From: Pseudotamlana haliotis
GTDB lineage: Bacteria; Bacteroidota; Bacteroidia; Flavobacteriales; Flavobacteriaceae
Length of the DNA: 64,000 nucleotides
Assembly: GCF_008806375.1 (NCBI RefSeq)
Contig: NZ_WAAT01000028.1
Coordinates: forward strand, 153,278-217,277
Reading direction: 5' to 3'
Shown here: one piece after another, positions 1 through 8,285 of the stretch
How the letters are laid out: each line of letters starts with the position of its first letter
How positions within the stretch are numbered: the stretch's first letter is position 1
Notes under the pieces: generated by a model
Database searches by the model: none
What the model saw: only the letters and a program-made list of their open reading frames with translations
What the model was told of the DNA's origin: nothing
Made by a program: the position numbers and the translations under genes

Positions 1-4
1 ACAA

Positions 5-571
5 CTAACTATTCACCCAATTCTTTAAAATTTGCTTGCCTTCTGGGGTTAAAACCGATTCTGGATGGTATTGTACGCCTCTAACGTCAAATGTTTTATG
101 TCTTAGAGACATTACTTGTCCGTTTGAATCATAAGAGGTGGCTTCTAAACAATCAGGTAAATCAGGATTTACCACCCATGAATGATAGCGTCCTACTTCA
201 ATGTTTTTTTCTAAGCCATTAAAAAGGATTTCGTCATCAACACAAATAGCTACAGGGGTGGCAACACCGTGATATACATCATCTAAATTGACTAGCGAGC
301 CACCAAAAACCTCACCAATAGCTTGTTGCCCTAAACATACCCCGAATATACTTTTTGTAGGGGCATATTTTTCTATAATGGCTTTTAACAACCCCGCTTC
401 ATCTGGAATTCCAGGACCTGGTGATAATACGATTTTATCAAAAGGTTCAACATCTTCAAGGGTTAATTTATCGTTTCTTACCACAGTAACATCACAGTCT
501 AGATCTTCTAAATAATGCACTAGATTGTAAGTAAAACTGTCGTAATTATCTATAACTAATATTTTTTTCAT
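5..571 (-). CDS. trpG: Anthranilate synthase component II (glutamine amidotransferase)
   Basis: 188 aa class I glutamine amidotransferase that supplies ammonia from glutamine to TrpE for anthranilate synthesis in the cytoplasm. The N-terminus (ILVIDNYDSFTYNL) is typical of TrpG/PabA. The nucleophile motif GVCLGQQAIGE, with Cys in GVCLG, lies near residues 77-87, and the catalytic His-x-Glu is in QYHPESVLT near the C-terminus. The gene lies 68 nt downstream of trpE and follows the same attenuator, so it is probably co-transcribed. The family also includes PabA, and one protein can serve both pathways; the trpE neighbour and Trp leader favour TrpG. The rest of the trp operon would lie to the left of the window. 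Confidence 0.95.
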   Translation of the reverse strand: MKKILVIDNYDSFTYNLVHYLEDLDCDVTVVRNDKLTLEDVEPFDKIVLSPGPGIPDEAGLLKAIIEKYAPTKSIFGVCLGQQAIGEVFGGSLVNLDDVYHGVATPVAICVDDEILFNGLEKNIEVGRYHSWVVNPDLPDCLEATSYDSNGQVMSLRHKTFDVRGVQYHPESVLTPEGKQILKNWVNS

Positions 572-639
572 CGCTTTATTCCTAGGGTCGAAGGAATCTG
601 TTTTAAGTTATACTTTATTCTTTTTTCTGAGCCTGTGTT

Positions 640-2046
640 TTAAATATCTTCAGCTAGAGTGATGGCTTTGGTTAAAGCGCCAAGTTTATTATAAACCTCT
701 TGTAATTCACTTTCAGCATCCGATTTTGAAACAATTCCTGCACCGGCTTGCCAGTTTAACTTATAGTCTTTACTTAAAAAAGTACGTATCATAATGGCAT
801 GATTAAAATTTCCGTCAAAATCCATAAATCCAATAGCGCCTCCGTAATACCCACGACTCGTTTTTTCATATTTTTCAATAAGTTGCATAGCCATGTGTTT
901 TGGAGCACCGCTTAAGGTTCCAGCAGGAAAAGTGTCGGCAACTACTTGCATGGTTGAGGTGGTGTCGTGTTTTTTTCCAATAACCTTACTCACTAGGTGA
1001 ATCACATGCGAGAAGAACTGTACTTCACGATATGTTTCTACTTTAACACCGCTTCCGTGACGACTCAGGTCGTTTCTGGCTAAATCGACAAGCATCACGT
1101 GTTCTGCGTTTTCTTTGTCGTCGGCCTTTAATTGTTCCGCAAGTTTGTTGTCTTGTTCGTCGTTTCCGGTACGTTTAAAGGTTCCGGCAATAGGATGAAT
1201 TTCAGCCAAACCGTCATCTACAACCAATTGGGCTTCTGGCGAACTACCAAAAATTCTAAAATCACCATAATCAAAATAGAAGAGGTATGGTGAAGGGTTG
1301 ATGCTACGTAGTGCGCGATAGACGTTAAAATCATCGCCCGTAAATTCTTGTGAAAATCGTCTAGATAATACAAGTTGAAAGATGTCACCACGACCGGCAT
1401 GTTTTTTACCAACAGCGACTTGGGTTCTGTATTCGTCATCGGTTAGGTTAGATTGTATGTCACCTTTAGCGCTGAAATCGTATTCGGCAAAATTCTGCGT
1501 GTTAATTAGTTTGTCAATAGCATCAATATTGTTTTCCTGGTCTTCGTAGCAGTGTGCAAAAATATAAGCTTCATTTTTATAATGATTAATGGCTATAATA
1601 TTCTTGTAAACGGCATAATACATATCAGGAACGGTTACCGAATTGTCCTTTTTGCTTATTTGAATGTCCTCAAAATAACGAACAGCATCATAAGCTGTAT
1701 AGCCAAAAATCCCGTTGTTTATGAATTTGAAATCTTCATCAGTATTCACATCAAAACGCTTAGTGAATTTATAAATTTCATCTACAACATTAACGTCTTC
1801 TGTGATGGCTATGTTTGTTGAACTTCCGTCAGGATAGGTTTCAGAAATCACCTCGTTTTCAACCTTAATTGTTGCAATAGGGTTGAAGCAAATGTAAGAG
1901 AAGTTTTTATGACTTCTATGGTAATCACCACTCTCTAACAAGATGCTATTCGGGTATTTATCACGAATTTTATAGTATACCGTTACAGGGGTAATCGTGT
2001 CGGTTAAGATTCGTTTATGATGGGTGTATAGGCTAAATTTTTTCAT
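640..2046 (-). CDS. trpE: Anthranilate synthase component I
   Basis: About 468 aa chorismate-utilising enzyme that makes anthranilate from chorismate together with TrpG, the first step of tryptophan synthesis. The C-terminal chorismate-binding domain shows the motifs FQLVLSRRFS, PSPYLFYFDYGD, GSSPEAQL, HPIAGTFKR, DLARNDLSRHG and FPAGTLSGAPK. I place the start at the inner ATG (2046; MKKFSLYTHHK). The ATG nine bases earlier at 2055 directly follows the U-tract of the attenuator, and the family normally begins near the inner Met. The gene is first in the operon, after the trpL leader. Confidence 0.95.
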   Translation of the reverse strand: MKKFSLYTHHKRILTDTITPVTVYYKIRDKYPNSILLESGDYHRSHKNFSYICFNPIATIKVENEVISETYPDGSSTNIAITEDVNVVDEIYKFTKRFDVNTDEDFKFINNGIFGYTAYDAVRYFEDIQISKKDNSVTVPDMYYAVYKNIIAINHYKNEAYIFAHCYEDQENNIDAIDKLINTQNFAEYDFSAKGDIQSNLTDDEYRTQVAVGKKHAGRGDIFQLVLSRRFSQEFTGDDFNVYRALRSINPSPYLFYFDYGDFRIFGSSPEAQLVVDDGLAEIHPIAGTFKRTGNDEQDNKLAEQLKADDKENAEHVMLVDLARNDLSRHGSGVKVETYREVQFFSHVIHLVSKVIGKKHDTTSTMQVVADTFPAGTLSGAPKHMAMQLIEKYEKTSRGYYGGAIGFMDFDGNFNHAIMIRTFLSKDYKLNWQAGAGIVSKSDAESELQEVYNKLGALTKAITLAEDI

Positions 2047-2055
2047 ATATGACAT

Positions 2056-2087
2056 AAAAAAGGCTTGTCGTGAATGACAAGCCTTTT
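2056..2087 (-). terminator. trp attenuator terminator hairpin
   Basis: On the minus strand a 12-bp stem, AAAAGGCTTGTC paired with GACAAGCCTTTT around a 6-nt loop, is followed by an uninterrupted U6 tract ending at the base before position 2055. It lies between the Trp-rich leader peptide and trpE, as expected for a transcription attenuator. A second small hairpin (CTTC-AC-GAAG, 2121-2130) overlaps the region just after the leader stop codon and could be part of a pause or competing fold. I could not define the antiterminator pairing by eye. Confidence 0.85.
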
Positions 2088-2131
2088 GATATTTTAATTT
2101 TTAAATATACTAGGATTTTACTTCACGAAGA

Positions 2132-2179
2132 TTAGTTTCGAAAGCACCACCACCAAGTATTGTTTAAAATTGTGTTCAT
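2132..2179 (-). CDS. trpL: trp operon leader peptide
   Basis: 15-codon open frame on the minus strand reading MNTILNNTWWWCFRN, with three consecutive Trp codons (UGG) followed by Cys, Phe, Arg, Asn and stop. It begins about 20 nt downstream of a strong TAnnTTTG promoter and is followed 44 nt later by the terminator hairpin before trpE. A ribosome stalling on the Trp codons under tryptophan starvation is the classic way to prevent termination. The Trp triplet, the position and the terminator together make this assignment strong, although the frame is only 48 nt long. Confidence 0.88.
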   Translation of the reverse strand: MNTILNNTWWWCFRN

Positions 2180-2198
2180 TTTGTAAATTTTATCTTGC

Positions 2199-2229
2199 CA
2201 AATATAAAAATGATAAGCCATTACGCAAA
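2199..2229 (-). promoter_or_regulatory. trp operon promoter (Bacteroidota type)
   Basis: Reading the minus strand, TTTG (2229-2226) is followed after 19 nt by TATATTTG (2206-2199). This matches the Bacteroidota -33 TTTG and -7 TAnnTTTG consensus. Transcription would start near 2193, giving a short leader before the trpL ATG at 2179. Confidence 0.75.
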
Positions 2230-2299
2230 ACTTTATGTTACTTTTTTAATTAAAAGTTTGTTAAACTAAAAGATATTCAAAGAAGTATTATTTAGTTTT

Positions 2300-2851
2300 A
2301 TGCTTATGAAGTTAAACGTGTTATTTGTTGCCTTTTTGATAATGGCAAGTTGTGGGGGAAATAAAAAAAACGAAGCGGTTACTGAAACAGCTTCAAAGGA
2401 AATAAAAGTTGAAGTTCCTCAAGAAAAGGGAGATGCTCTTGAAGTCTACGATTTTGATGGTTTTGAAAAGTTTCTAAATAAGAAAGACGATAAGGTTTAT
2501 GTGGTGAATTTTTGGGCCACGTGGTGTGCACCTTGTGTTAAGGAATTGCCTTATTTTGAGAAATTAAATGCTGCTTATGCTGATGAAAACGTTGAAGTAC
2601 TTTTAGTGAGTTTAGATTTTCCGCACATGTACGATACCAAACTGAAGCCTTTTATAAAAGAAAATAATCTACAATCTCATGTTGTGGCTTTAGATGATCC
2701 CGATATGAATACTTGGATTCCAAAAGTCGATGAAAGCTGGTCAGGCTCTATTCCTGCAACGGTAATTTATAATAAAGACAAAAGAGCTTTTTTCGAACAG
2801 TCATTTACATACGACGAATTAGAAAAAGAAATAAAACCATTTATAAACTAA
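2300..2851 (+). CDS. TlpA-family thioredoxin lipoprotein
   Basis: 183 aa thiol-disulfide oxidoreductase, probably anchored in the cell envelope. A lipoprotein signal with lipobox MASC is at about residues 14-17. The thioredoxin-fold domain follows, with the active site WATWCAPCVKE near residue 74-84 and the cis-Pro region SIPATVIY. A second in-frame ATG two codons in (2306) could be the true start. The gene sits 12 nt before another exported thioredoxin-fold gene and the pair ends at a strong terminator. The family reduces disulfides, for example in cytochrome c maturation or redox homeostasis; the specific substrate is unknown. Confidence 0.85.
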   Translation: MLMKLNVLFVAFLIMASCGGNKKNEAVTETASKEIKVEVPQEKGDALEVYDFDGFEKFLNKKDDKVYVVNFWATWCAPCVKELPYFEKLNAAYADENVEVLLVSLDFPHMYDTKLKPFIKENNLQSHVVALDDPDMNTWIPKVDESWSGSIPATVIYNKDKRAFFEQSFTYDELEKEIKPFIN

Positions 2852-2863
2852 AATGATAATCAT

Positions 2864-3481
2864 ATGAAAAATGTCATTAAAATAATTTCAGGTGGCTTGT
2901 TAGTACTTTTAATAAGCGCTTTTACTGTGAATACGAATACCAATACCGGTTATAAAATAGGCGATGTTGCTGAAGATTTTTCTTTAAAAAATATTGACGG
3001 AAACATGGTATCTATGGCCGATTATAAAAATGCCAAAGGATTTATTATCACCTTTACCTGTAATACTTGCCCTTACGCGGTTATGTATGAAGACAGAATC
3101 GTAGCTTTAAATAAAAAATATGCACCAATGGGCTATCCTGTAATAGCGATTATGCCTAATAATATAGACGTTAAACCTGGTGATGCTTTACCAGAAATGA
3201 AAAAGCGAGCCGAAGAGAAAGGCTTTGATTTTCCTTATTTGATTGATGAAGGTCAGCATGTGTACCCGAAATTCGGAGCAACAAAAACACCACATATCTT
3301 TGTGTTAGAGAAAACCGGCAAGGGTAGCGTAGTCAAATACATAGGAGCTATTGACGATAATTATAAAGATGCTTCAGAAGTTAAAGTGAAATATGTTGAA
3401 AATGCTGTAGATGCCTTATTAAAAGGTCAAGAAGTGTCTGAAAAAGAAACAAAAGCCATTGGTTGTTCTATTAAAGTATAA
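2864..3481 (+). CDS. Exported AhpC/TSA-type redoxin, thioredoxin family protein
   Basis: 205 aa. The N-terminal hydrophobic segment (about residues 5-22) looks like a signal peptide. A redoxin domain follows, starting near YKIGDVAEDFSLKNIDG. The active-site region TFTCNTCPYAVMYE holds a CxxC (CNTC), and FGATKTPHIFV supplies the cis-Pro loop. This resembles the peroxiredoxin-like proteins often called thioredoxin family protein in Flavobacteria. It follows the TlpA-like gene by 12 nt and is presumably co-transcribed, so the two may act on the same envelope substrates. Actual function is not known. Confidence 0.82.
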   Translation: MKNVIKIISGGLLVLLISAFTVNTNTNTGYKIGDVAEDFSLKNIDGNMVSMADYKNAKGFIITFTCNTCPYAVMYEDRIVALNKKYAPMGYPVIAIMPNNIDVKPGDALPEMKKRAEEKGFDFPYLIDEGQHVYPKFGATKTPHIFVLEKTGKGSVVKYIGAIDDNYKDASEVKVKYVENAVDALLKGQEVSEKETKAIGCSIKV

Positions 3482-3502
3482 TGAGAAGTAAATATCTTAT
3501 AT

Positions 3503-3537
3503 AAATCCGAAGTAATAATTCTTCGGATTTTTTTTCG
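3503..3537 (+). terminator. Rho-independent terminator after the thioredoxin pair
   Basis: Perfect 10-bp stem AAATCCGAAG / CTTCGGATTT with an 8-nt loop, followed by a run of T. It ends the two-gene thioredoxin-fold unit. Confidence 0.85.
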
Positions 3538-3557
3538 GCTATAAGTTTTATAAGCCT

Positions 3558-3565
3558 TAATTTTG
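3558..3565 (+). promoter_or_regulatory. Promoter -7 box for the rhodanese pair
   Basis: TAATTTTG matches TAnnTTTG 24 nt before the first rhodanese start codon and just after the preceding terminator. No clear -33 TTG is visible. Confidence 0.5.
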
Positions 3566-3588
3566 TAGAACACTTATTACATAAAAAC

Positions 3589-3903
3589 ATGGAAGATTTA
3601 ACACAAGAAGAATGGGTAGAACAATTAGCTAATGATAACAATGCTGTTGTTTTAGATGTAAGAACTGATGCTGAAGTTGCAGAAGGTATTATAGAGAACG
3701 CGATTCATATTGATATCTATAAAGGTCAAGAGTTTGTTGATGAAATAGAAGCTTTAGATAAATCTAAAAACTATTACGTGTATTGCCGTTCAGGAAATCG
3801 TTCAGGAAAAGCCTGTCAAATCATGGAGCAATTAGGTTTTGAAAACGCCTATAACCTTGAAGGCGGTATGCTAGAATGGACCGGAGATGTGGTTGAAAAA
3901 TAG
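3589..3903 (+). CDS. Rhodanese-like domain protein
   Basis: 104 aa single-domain rhodanese without signal peptide. It shows the N-terminal VVLDVRTDAEVAEG, the active loop YCRSGNRSGKA with the catalytic Cys, and the closing NLEGGMLEW. Such proteins carry or transfer sulfane sulfur as a Cys persulfide in the cytoplasm. It is followed by a lipoprotein homologue after 7 nt, so cytoplasmic and envelope rhodaneses seem to be made together. Confidence 0.9.
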   Translation: MEDLTQEEWVEQLANDNNAVVLDVRTDAEVAEGIIENAIHIDIYKGQEFVDEIEALDKSKNYYVYCRSGNRSGKACQIMEQLGFENAYNLEGGMLEWTGDVVEK

Positions 3904-3910
3904 ATAGCGT

Positions 3911-4309
3911 ATGAAATTTTATATGCACTATTTATTAATTTTTATAGTTGTTGCTTTCACGAGTTGTGGTCAATCAAAATCTGATGATTATACTGATATG
4001 AAGGCCGAGCAATTTCAAAATGACGTGAGTCATGATTTTGTTCAGCTTATTGATGTGAGAACATTAGAAGAGTTTAAAGCAGGCCATTTGAAGCATGCGA
4101 TTAATGTTGATTTTAAGTCAGGCGATTTTATTAAAAATATTGAAAAATTAAACTCCAGTAAACCCGTGTACATTTATTGCAAATCAGGGAATCGTAGTAA
4201 AAAAAGCGTTTCTGCTTTTAAGAAAGTTGGGTTTACTACAATCTATAATTTAAAGGGTGGTTTTTTAGTCTGGAAAGACAAGGGTTTACCTGTAGTAAAA
4301 GGTAAATAG
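3911..4309 (+). CDS. Rhodanese-like lipoprotein
   Basis: 132 aa. Signal peptide with lipobox FTSC at about residue 16-19, then a rhodanese domain with LIDVRTLEEFKAGH, active loop YCKSGNRSKKS and NLKGGFLVW. It is a paralogue of the upstream rhodanese, separated by only 7 nt, and is predicted to sit at the periplasmic face of a membrane. Sulfur transfer or thiosulfate/persulfide handling is inferred from the family. Confidence 0.88.
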   Translation: MKFYMHYLLIFIVVAFTSCGQSKSDDYTDMKAEQFQNDVSHDFVQLIDVRTLEEFKAGHLKHAINVDFKSGDFIKNIEKLNSSKPVYIYCKSGNRSKKSVSAFKKVGFTTIYNLKGGFLVWKDKGLPVVKGK

Positions 4310-4531
4310 CTCTTTTCAATTGCGACTTTTTTTATTTCATATTTAGGTTTAATAATTTACAAATGTTAATTTAAAATGAATTTATTAACGTTTATCTATA
4401 AATTAAGTCATTCATCTTTTTTATTTTAATTCAAGATATGCTTTTTTATATCTTTGATAGTAAGCTTATTAAAACATTGATAATTCAATAATTTAATAGC
4501 TACAACAAGAATTAATTTATAGCGTTTTAAG

Positions 4532-4801
4532 ATGGAATACGGATTTGTAGTACTAGGTATAGTTGCTTTATTGTTTATGAGTATGTATGGATATTCATAT
4601 ATATCGGTTGCTCAGGAAAAAGCCAGAGAGATAAAGGAAAGACAACAGAGAGAAGAAAAAGAATTAGAGAGGCGTGAACGTCGGCTTAGACATCAAGCAA
4701 TCATAGATGAAAAAGTAAATAAAGTGGCGGCACGTCGAGAAGAAATTCAACGTGAATTGAAATTATTAAAAGATATGAAGGAAGCGCAAAAAGTGAGTTA
4801 A
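4532..4801 (+). CDS. Small membrane-anchored coiled-coil protein
   Basis: 89 aa, unknown. One N-terminal membrane span (about residues 5-27) is followed by a highly charged Glu/Arg/Lys stretch (about 30-85) predicted to be a long helix or coiled coil. It stands alone between the rhodanese pair and a convergent gene. The frame is open from a plausible ATG, codon use matches its neighbours, and a strong terminator follows. No function can be assigned. Confidence 0.6.
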   Translation: MEYGFVVLGIVALLFMSMYGYSYISVAQEKAREIKERQQREEKELERRERRLRHQAIIDEKVNKVAARREEIQRELKLLKDMKEAQKVS

Positions 4802-4826
4802 ACCTTTTTTGTTTCAGTCTGAAAAG

Positions 4827-4861
4827 AAGCCTGTATAAATTCAATTATACAGGCTTTTTTT
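4827..4861. terminator. Bidirectional terminator between convergent genes
   Basis: 12-bp perfect stem AAGCCTGTATAA / TTATACAGGCTT with a 6-nt loop, flanked by a T run on the right and A-rich sequence on the left. It can serve both the plus-strand 89 aa gene and the minus-strand gene that ends at 4868. Confidence 0.85.
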
Positions 4862-4867
4862 ATATTG

Positions 4868-5284
4868 TTAATTTAAGGTGTTGTTAGCGATGTCCATTCG
4901 TGTACATTGCTCTGATCCTAAGTATTGCGGGTCACCATATTCTTCAGACCAAAAACCCTCAAATACATTTTTAGACAGACATTTGTAAACCACAACACCA
5001 TGAAAGGTTTGGTGGTTTTCACCCGTGTAATGAAAATTGATTACTAGAATGTTGTCTTTAAAAAAACCGTGTCCTATTTGAACTTGGTTTTCATTTATAA
5101 GCCAGCGCGCCTTAATTCTGTTGTGATGGTCCAGGCTTAAATTTAAAGTGCCTTTATAATTGTAGGGTTCGCCATCTTGATTGCTGCCAACAATAGAAAA
5201 ATCGCCTACTAAATCTTGAATGCTCATGTTTTTGATGCTTCTTGCTGTTATTAACTTTTTCTCAGCGGGTAAAAATACAATCAT
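4868..5284 (-). CDS. Conserved hypothetical protein, 138 aa
   Basis: Not recognised. About 138 aa, soluble, without signal peptide or membrane span. The sequence alternates short beta-prone segments (for example YNYKGTLNLSLDHHNRIKARW and NILVINFHYTG), suggesting a small beta-barrel or lipocalin-like fold; this is inference only. It is convergent to the coiled-coil gene and divergent from topB with a 90-nt gap. Confidence 0.55.
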   Translation of the reverse strand: MIVFLPAEKKLITARSIKNMSIQDLVGDFSIVGSNQDGEPYNYKGTLNLSLDHHNRIKARWLINENQVQIGHGFFKDNILVINFHYTGENHQTFHGVVVYKCLSKNVFEGFWSEEYGDPQYLGSEQCTRMDIANNTLN

Positions 5285-5374
5285 TATTCGATGTGCCGTT
5301 AATAACTCCTAACAATAACCTTTTTAAAAGCTATTATAAAGTTCTATTTTGCATGCCTGTTTTAAAATTTATAA

Positions 5375-7678
5375 ATGAAAGTCTGTATAGCCGAAAAACC
5401 AAGTGTTGCCCGTGAGATTGCTGCTGTTCTAGGAGCAAATACGCAGCGCGATGGCTTCTATGAAGGCAATGGTTATGCGGTAACCTATACTTTCGGACAT
5501 TTATGTACTTTAAAAGAACCCAACGATTATAAACCGTACTGGAAAAGTTGGGATTTAAACAACCTACCCATGCTTCCTGAGAAGTTTGAGACTAAGGTGG
5601 TGTCAAATTCAGGGATTCAGAAGCAATTCAAAATTGTAAAAAGTTTATTTGATAAGGCCGAAGTGGTTATAAACTGTGGCGATGCCGGGCAGGAGGGGGA
5701 GCTCATTCAGCGTTGGGTGTTGAATGAAGCCAATTATAAAGGCGAGGTACAACGTTTATGGATTTCATCCTTAACAACTGAAGCCATTAAAGAAGGTTTT
5801 GAGAGCTTAAAACCAGCAACCGACTATGATAATCTGTATTACGCAGGCTTTTCACGAGCGATTGGTGATTGGTTATTGGGTATGAATGCTACGAGATTAT
5901 ACACGGTAAAACACGGCGGGTACAAGCAAGTACTTTCTGTTGGGCGCGTACAAACGCCTACTTTAGCTATGGTGGTGAATCGTTTTAAGGAAATTGAAAA
6001 CTTCAAGCCACAACCGTATTGGGAGTTACAAACCAAATATCGCGACACCCTTTTTAGTTATGAAGAAGGGCGCTTTTTAAAGAAAGAAGATGGTGAATCT
6101 TTAGCGAATAAAGTAAAAGAAAGTGAATTTGAAATTGATTCGATCACCAAGAAAAAAGGTAAAGAATACGCACCAAAATTATTCGATTTAACGGGGTTAC
6201 AGGTGTATTGTAATACGAAATTCGGATTTTCAGCCGATGAAACTCTTAAAATCGTTCAAGCGCTATATGAACGTAAAGTGGTGACGTATCCTAGAGTAGA
6301 TACCACTTTTTTACCCAATGATATTTATCCAAAAGTCCCTGGTATTCTTCAAAAGCTTACTAATTATGTGGCTTTAACACGACCTGTTTTAGCTAAGAAA
6401 ATAAAAAAATCAACACGGGTTTTTAACGATAAAAAAGTAACAGACCACCATGCGATCATTCCAACGGGGATGCAAACCCATTTACAGGCGGCACAGCAGC
6501 AGGTTTATGATATTATTGTGAAGCGCTTTATTGCTGTTTTTTATGACGACTGTACGGTATCGAATACCACGGTTTTAGGAAATGCGGCTAAAATTGTGTT
6601 TAAAACCACTGGAAAGGAAATTATAGACAAAGGTTGGCGTGTGGTTTTTGAAAATCCGAATGCTAAGGAAAAGGAATCAGGCATCTTACCCACTTTTGTT
6701 AAAGGTGAAAAGGGACCGCATGAGCCTTCATTTTTAGAAAAGGAAACCAAGCCACCAAATCAATTTACAGAAGCCTCCTTACTGCGAGCCATGGAAACCG
6801 CAGGAAAACAGGTTGATGATGAAGAGTTGCGTGATTTAATGAAGGAGAACGGTATTGGCCGACCATCAACACGGGCCAATATTATTGAAACCCTCTTTAG
6901 AAGAAAATATATTAAACGAAATAAAAAGCAAGTATTGCCTACGGTTACGGGGATTCAGTTGATAGATACCATTCAAAATGATTTGTTGAAATCTGCCGAA
7001 TTAACCGGTTCTTGGGAGAAACAACTTAAGGACATTGAAAAAGGCGAGTACAGTGCAGCAGCTTTCATTAAAAACATGAAACGCATGGTAGATGCTTTGG
7101 TTTATGAGGTGCGGAGCGAAACCAAACGCGCTAATATTTCTTATGAAACCGTGCAGAAACAACGTGCGGCTAAAGCAGAAACTAAAAAAGCAGCAGGCAT
7201 TTTAGATGAAACTTGTCCGAAATGTAAAAAAGGAAAACTTCTAAAAGGAAAAACAGCTTATGGTTGTAGCGCCTACAAAGCGGGCTGTGATTTTGTGTTA
7301 CCGTTTAGTTTTTCGAATAAAAAAATATCTGAAAAGCAATTTATTCGTTTGCTTCAGAAAGGCTCTACGGTGAATTTGAAAGGCTTTAAAACAGAAACAG
7401 GAACTGTGGAAGGTTTGTTGCGTTTTGATGATGACTTTCAGTTGAAGTTGGAACCGAAAAAGACTTCCGCGAAAGTGATAGAAAAACCAACTTCTGATGC
7501 TTTGGCTTGCCCGAAATGTAAAAAAGGCACTGTCATTAAAGGAAAAACAGCTTACGGTTGTAGCGCTTATAAATCTGGTTGTGATTTTACGATGACTTTT
7601 GAAGCTGTAAGAGCGGCTATGAACGGACAAAAACCTACCAAAGCGCTGGTGCATCAAATATTAAATGGAAGCATCTAA
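5375..7678 (+). CDS. topB: Type IA DNA topoisomerase III
   Basis: 767 aa enzyme that relaxes and decatenates DNA through a 5'-phosphotyrosyl intermediate. The N-terminal TOPRIM domain begins VCIAEKPSVAREIA with the catalytic Glu at position 7 and continues to the acidic motif NCGDAGQEGEL (about 100-110). The SVGRVQTPTLAMV motif lies near 188-201. The nucleophile is Tyr305 in VVTYPRVDTT. After the core, two nearly identical Cys4 zinc-ribbon-like repeats (CPKCKKG...YGCSAYK.GCDF) lie near residues 610-640 and 710-740. The DxGQEGE form lacks the second Asp of DxDREGE. It overlaps the next gene by 14 nt. Confidence 0.93.
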   Translation: MKVCIAEKPSVAREIAAVLGANTQRDGFYEGNGYAVTYTFGHLCTLKEPNDYKPYWKSWDLNNLPMLPEKFETKVVSNSGIQKQFKIVKSLFDKAEVVINCGDAGQEGELIQRWVLNEANYKGEVQRLWISSLTTEAIKEGFESLKPATDYDNLYYAGFSRAIGDWLLGMNATRLYTVKHGGYKQVLSVGRVQTPTLAMVVNRFKEIENFKPQPYWELQTKYRDTLFSYEEGRFLKKEDGESLANKVKESEFEIDSITKKKGKEYAPKLFDLTGLQVYCNTKFGFSADETLKIVQALYERKVVTYPRVDTTFLPNDIYPKVPGILQKLTNYVALTRPVLAKKIKKSTRVFNDKKVTDHHAIIPTGMQTHLQAAQQQVYDIIVKRFIAVFYDDCTVSNTTVLGNAAKIVFKTTGKEIIDKGWRVVFENPNAKEKESGILPTFVKGEKGPHEPSFLEKETKPPNQFTEASLLRAMETAGKQVDDEELRDLMKENGIGRPSTRANIIETLFRRKYIKRNKKQVLPTVTGIQLIDTIQNDLLKSAELTGSWEKQLKDIEKGEYSAAAFIKNMKRMVDALVYEVRSETKRANISYETVQKQRAAKAETKKAAGILDETCPKCKKGKLLKGKTAYGCSAYKAGCDFVLPFSFSNKKISEKQFIRLLQKGSTVNLKGFKTETGTVEGLLRFDDDFQLKLEPKKTSAKVIEKPTSDALACPKCKKGTVIKGKTAYGCSAYKSGCDFTMTFEAVRAAMNGQKPTKALVHQILNGSI

Positions 7679-8285
7679 AACACCGCATAGACACTTTATG
7701 ATTTACAAACCTTATGGTTTTTTAAGTCAGTTTAAAAGTCACGATTCCAAACAGCAATCTAAAAACTTTTTAGGCAGTCTTTATGATTTCCCCGAAGGCA
7801 TTATGGCCATTGGCCGTTTGGATGAAAAATCGGAAGGTTTGTTACTCTTAACCACCAATGGTAAAATGAGCGATTATGTAAACAGTCGTAAGGTAGAGAA
7901 GGAGTACTACGCGCAAGTAGACGGGGCCATTTCCGCGGAAGCGATAGAAAAATTAAAAACAGGAGTAGAAATAGGTTTTAATGGTAAAAAGTACCAAACC
8001 AAACCCTGTAAAACCTTTGCTTTAAAGGAAATTCCTAACTTACCAACTCGCTCTAAAAAGATACGCGACGAGCGTCATGGTCCGGCGCCATGGATTTCGG
8101 TGGTGTTAAAAGAAGGCAAATTTAGGCAGGTACGAAAAATGACATCGGCTGTAGGCTTTCCAACTTTGCGCTTGGTACGCGTTCGGGTGGGGGATATTCA
8201 GATAAAAAACATGCAACCGGGTGATGTAATTGAAATCCCCAATTTAAGATCCCTCCTTGAGGAGGGTCGGGGAGGTGTATCATAA
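7665..8285 (+). CDS. rluE: 23S rRNA pseudouridine synthase, RsuA/RluE family
   Basis: 206 aa. Lacks an S4 domain and begins with HFMIYKPYGFLSQF. The catalytic loop is IGRLDEKSEGLLLLTTNG, where the Asp of GRLD is the family nucleophile, followed by KEGKFRQVRKM. This fits the RluE/RluF/RsuA type that isomerises uridine in rRNA; RluE (U2457 in E. coli) is the closest by length and opening motif. The gene overlaps the topB end by 14 nt. The last 12 residues (RSLLEEGRGGVS) are encoded by a repetitive element, so the original C-terminus has probably been replaced. Confidence 0.85.
   Translation: MEASKTPHRHFMIYKPYGFLSQFKSHDSKQQSKNFLGSLYDFPEGIMAIGRLDEKSEGLLLLTTNGKMSDYVNSRKVEKEYYAQVDGAISAEAIEKLKTGVEIGFNGKKYQTKPCKTFALKEIPNLPTRSKKIRDERHGPAPWISVVLKEGKFRQVRKMTSAVGFPTLRLVRVRVGDIQIKNMQPGDVIEIPNLRSLLEEGRGGVS

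Noticed and set aside
2300-2305. Choice between two start codons of the TlpA-like protein
   Set aside because: ATG at 2300 and 2306 both leave a valid lipoprotein signal; I kept the first and did not treat it as a finding.
7298-7657. Minus-strand 119 aa frame within topB
   Set aside because: Antisense shadow over the zinc-ribbon repeats; Phe/Ser-rich composition and no domain.
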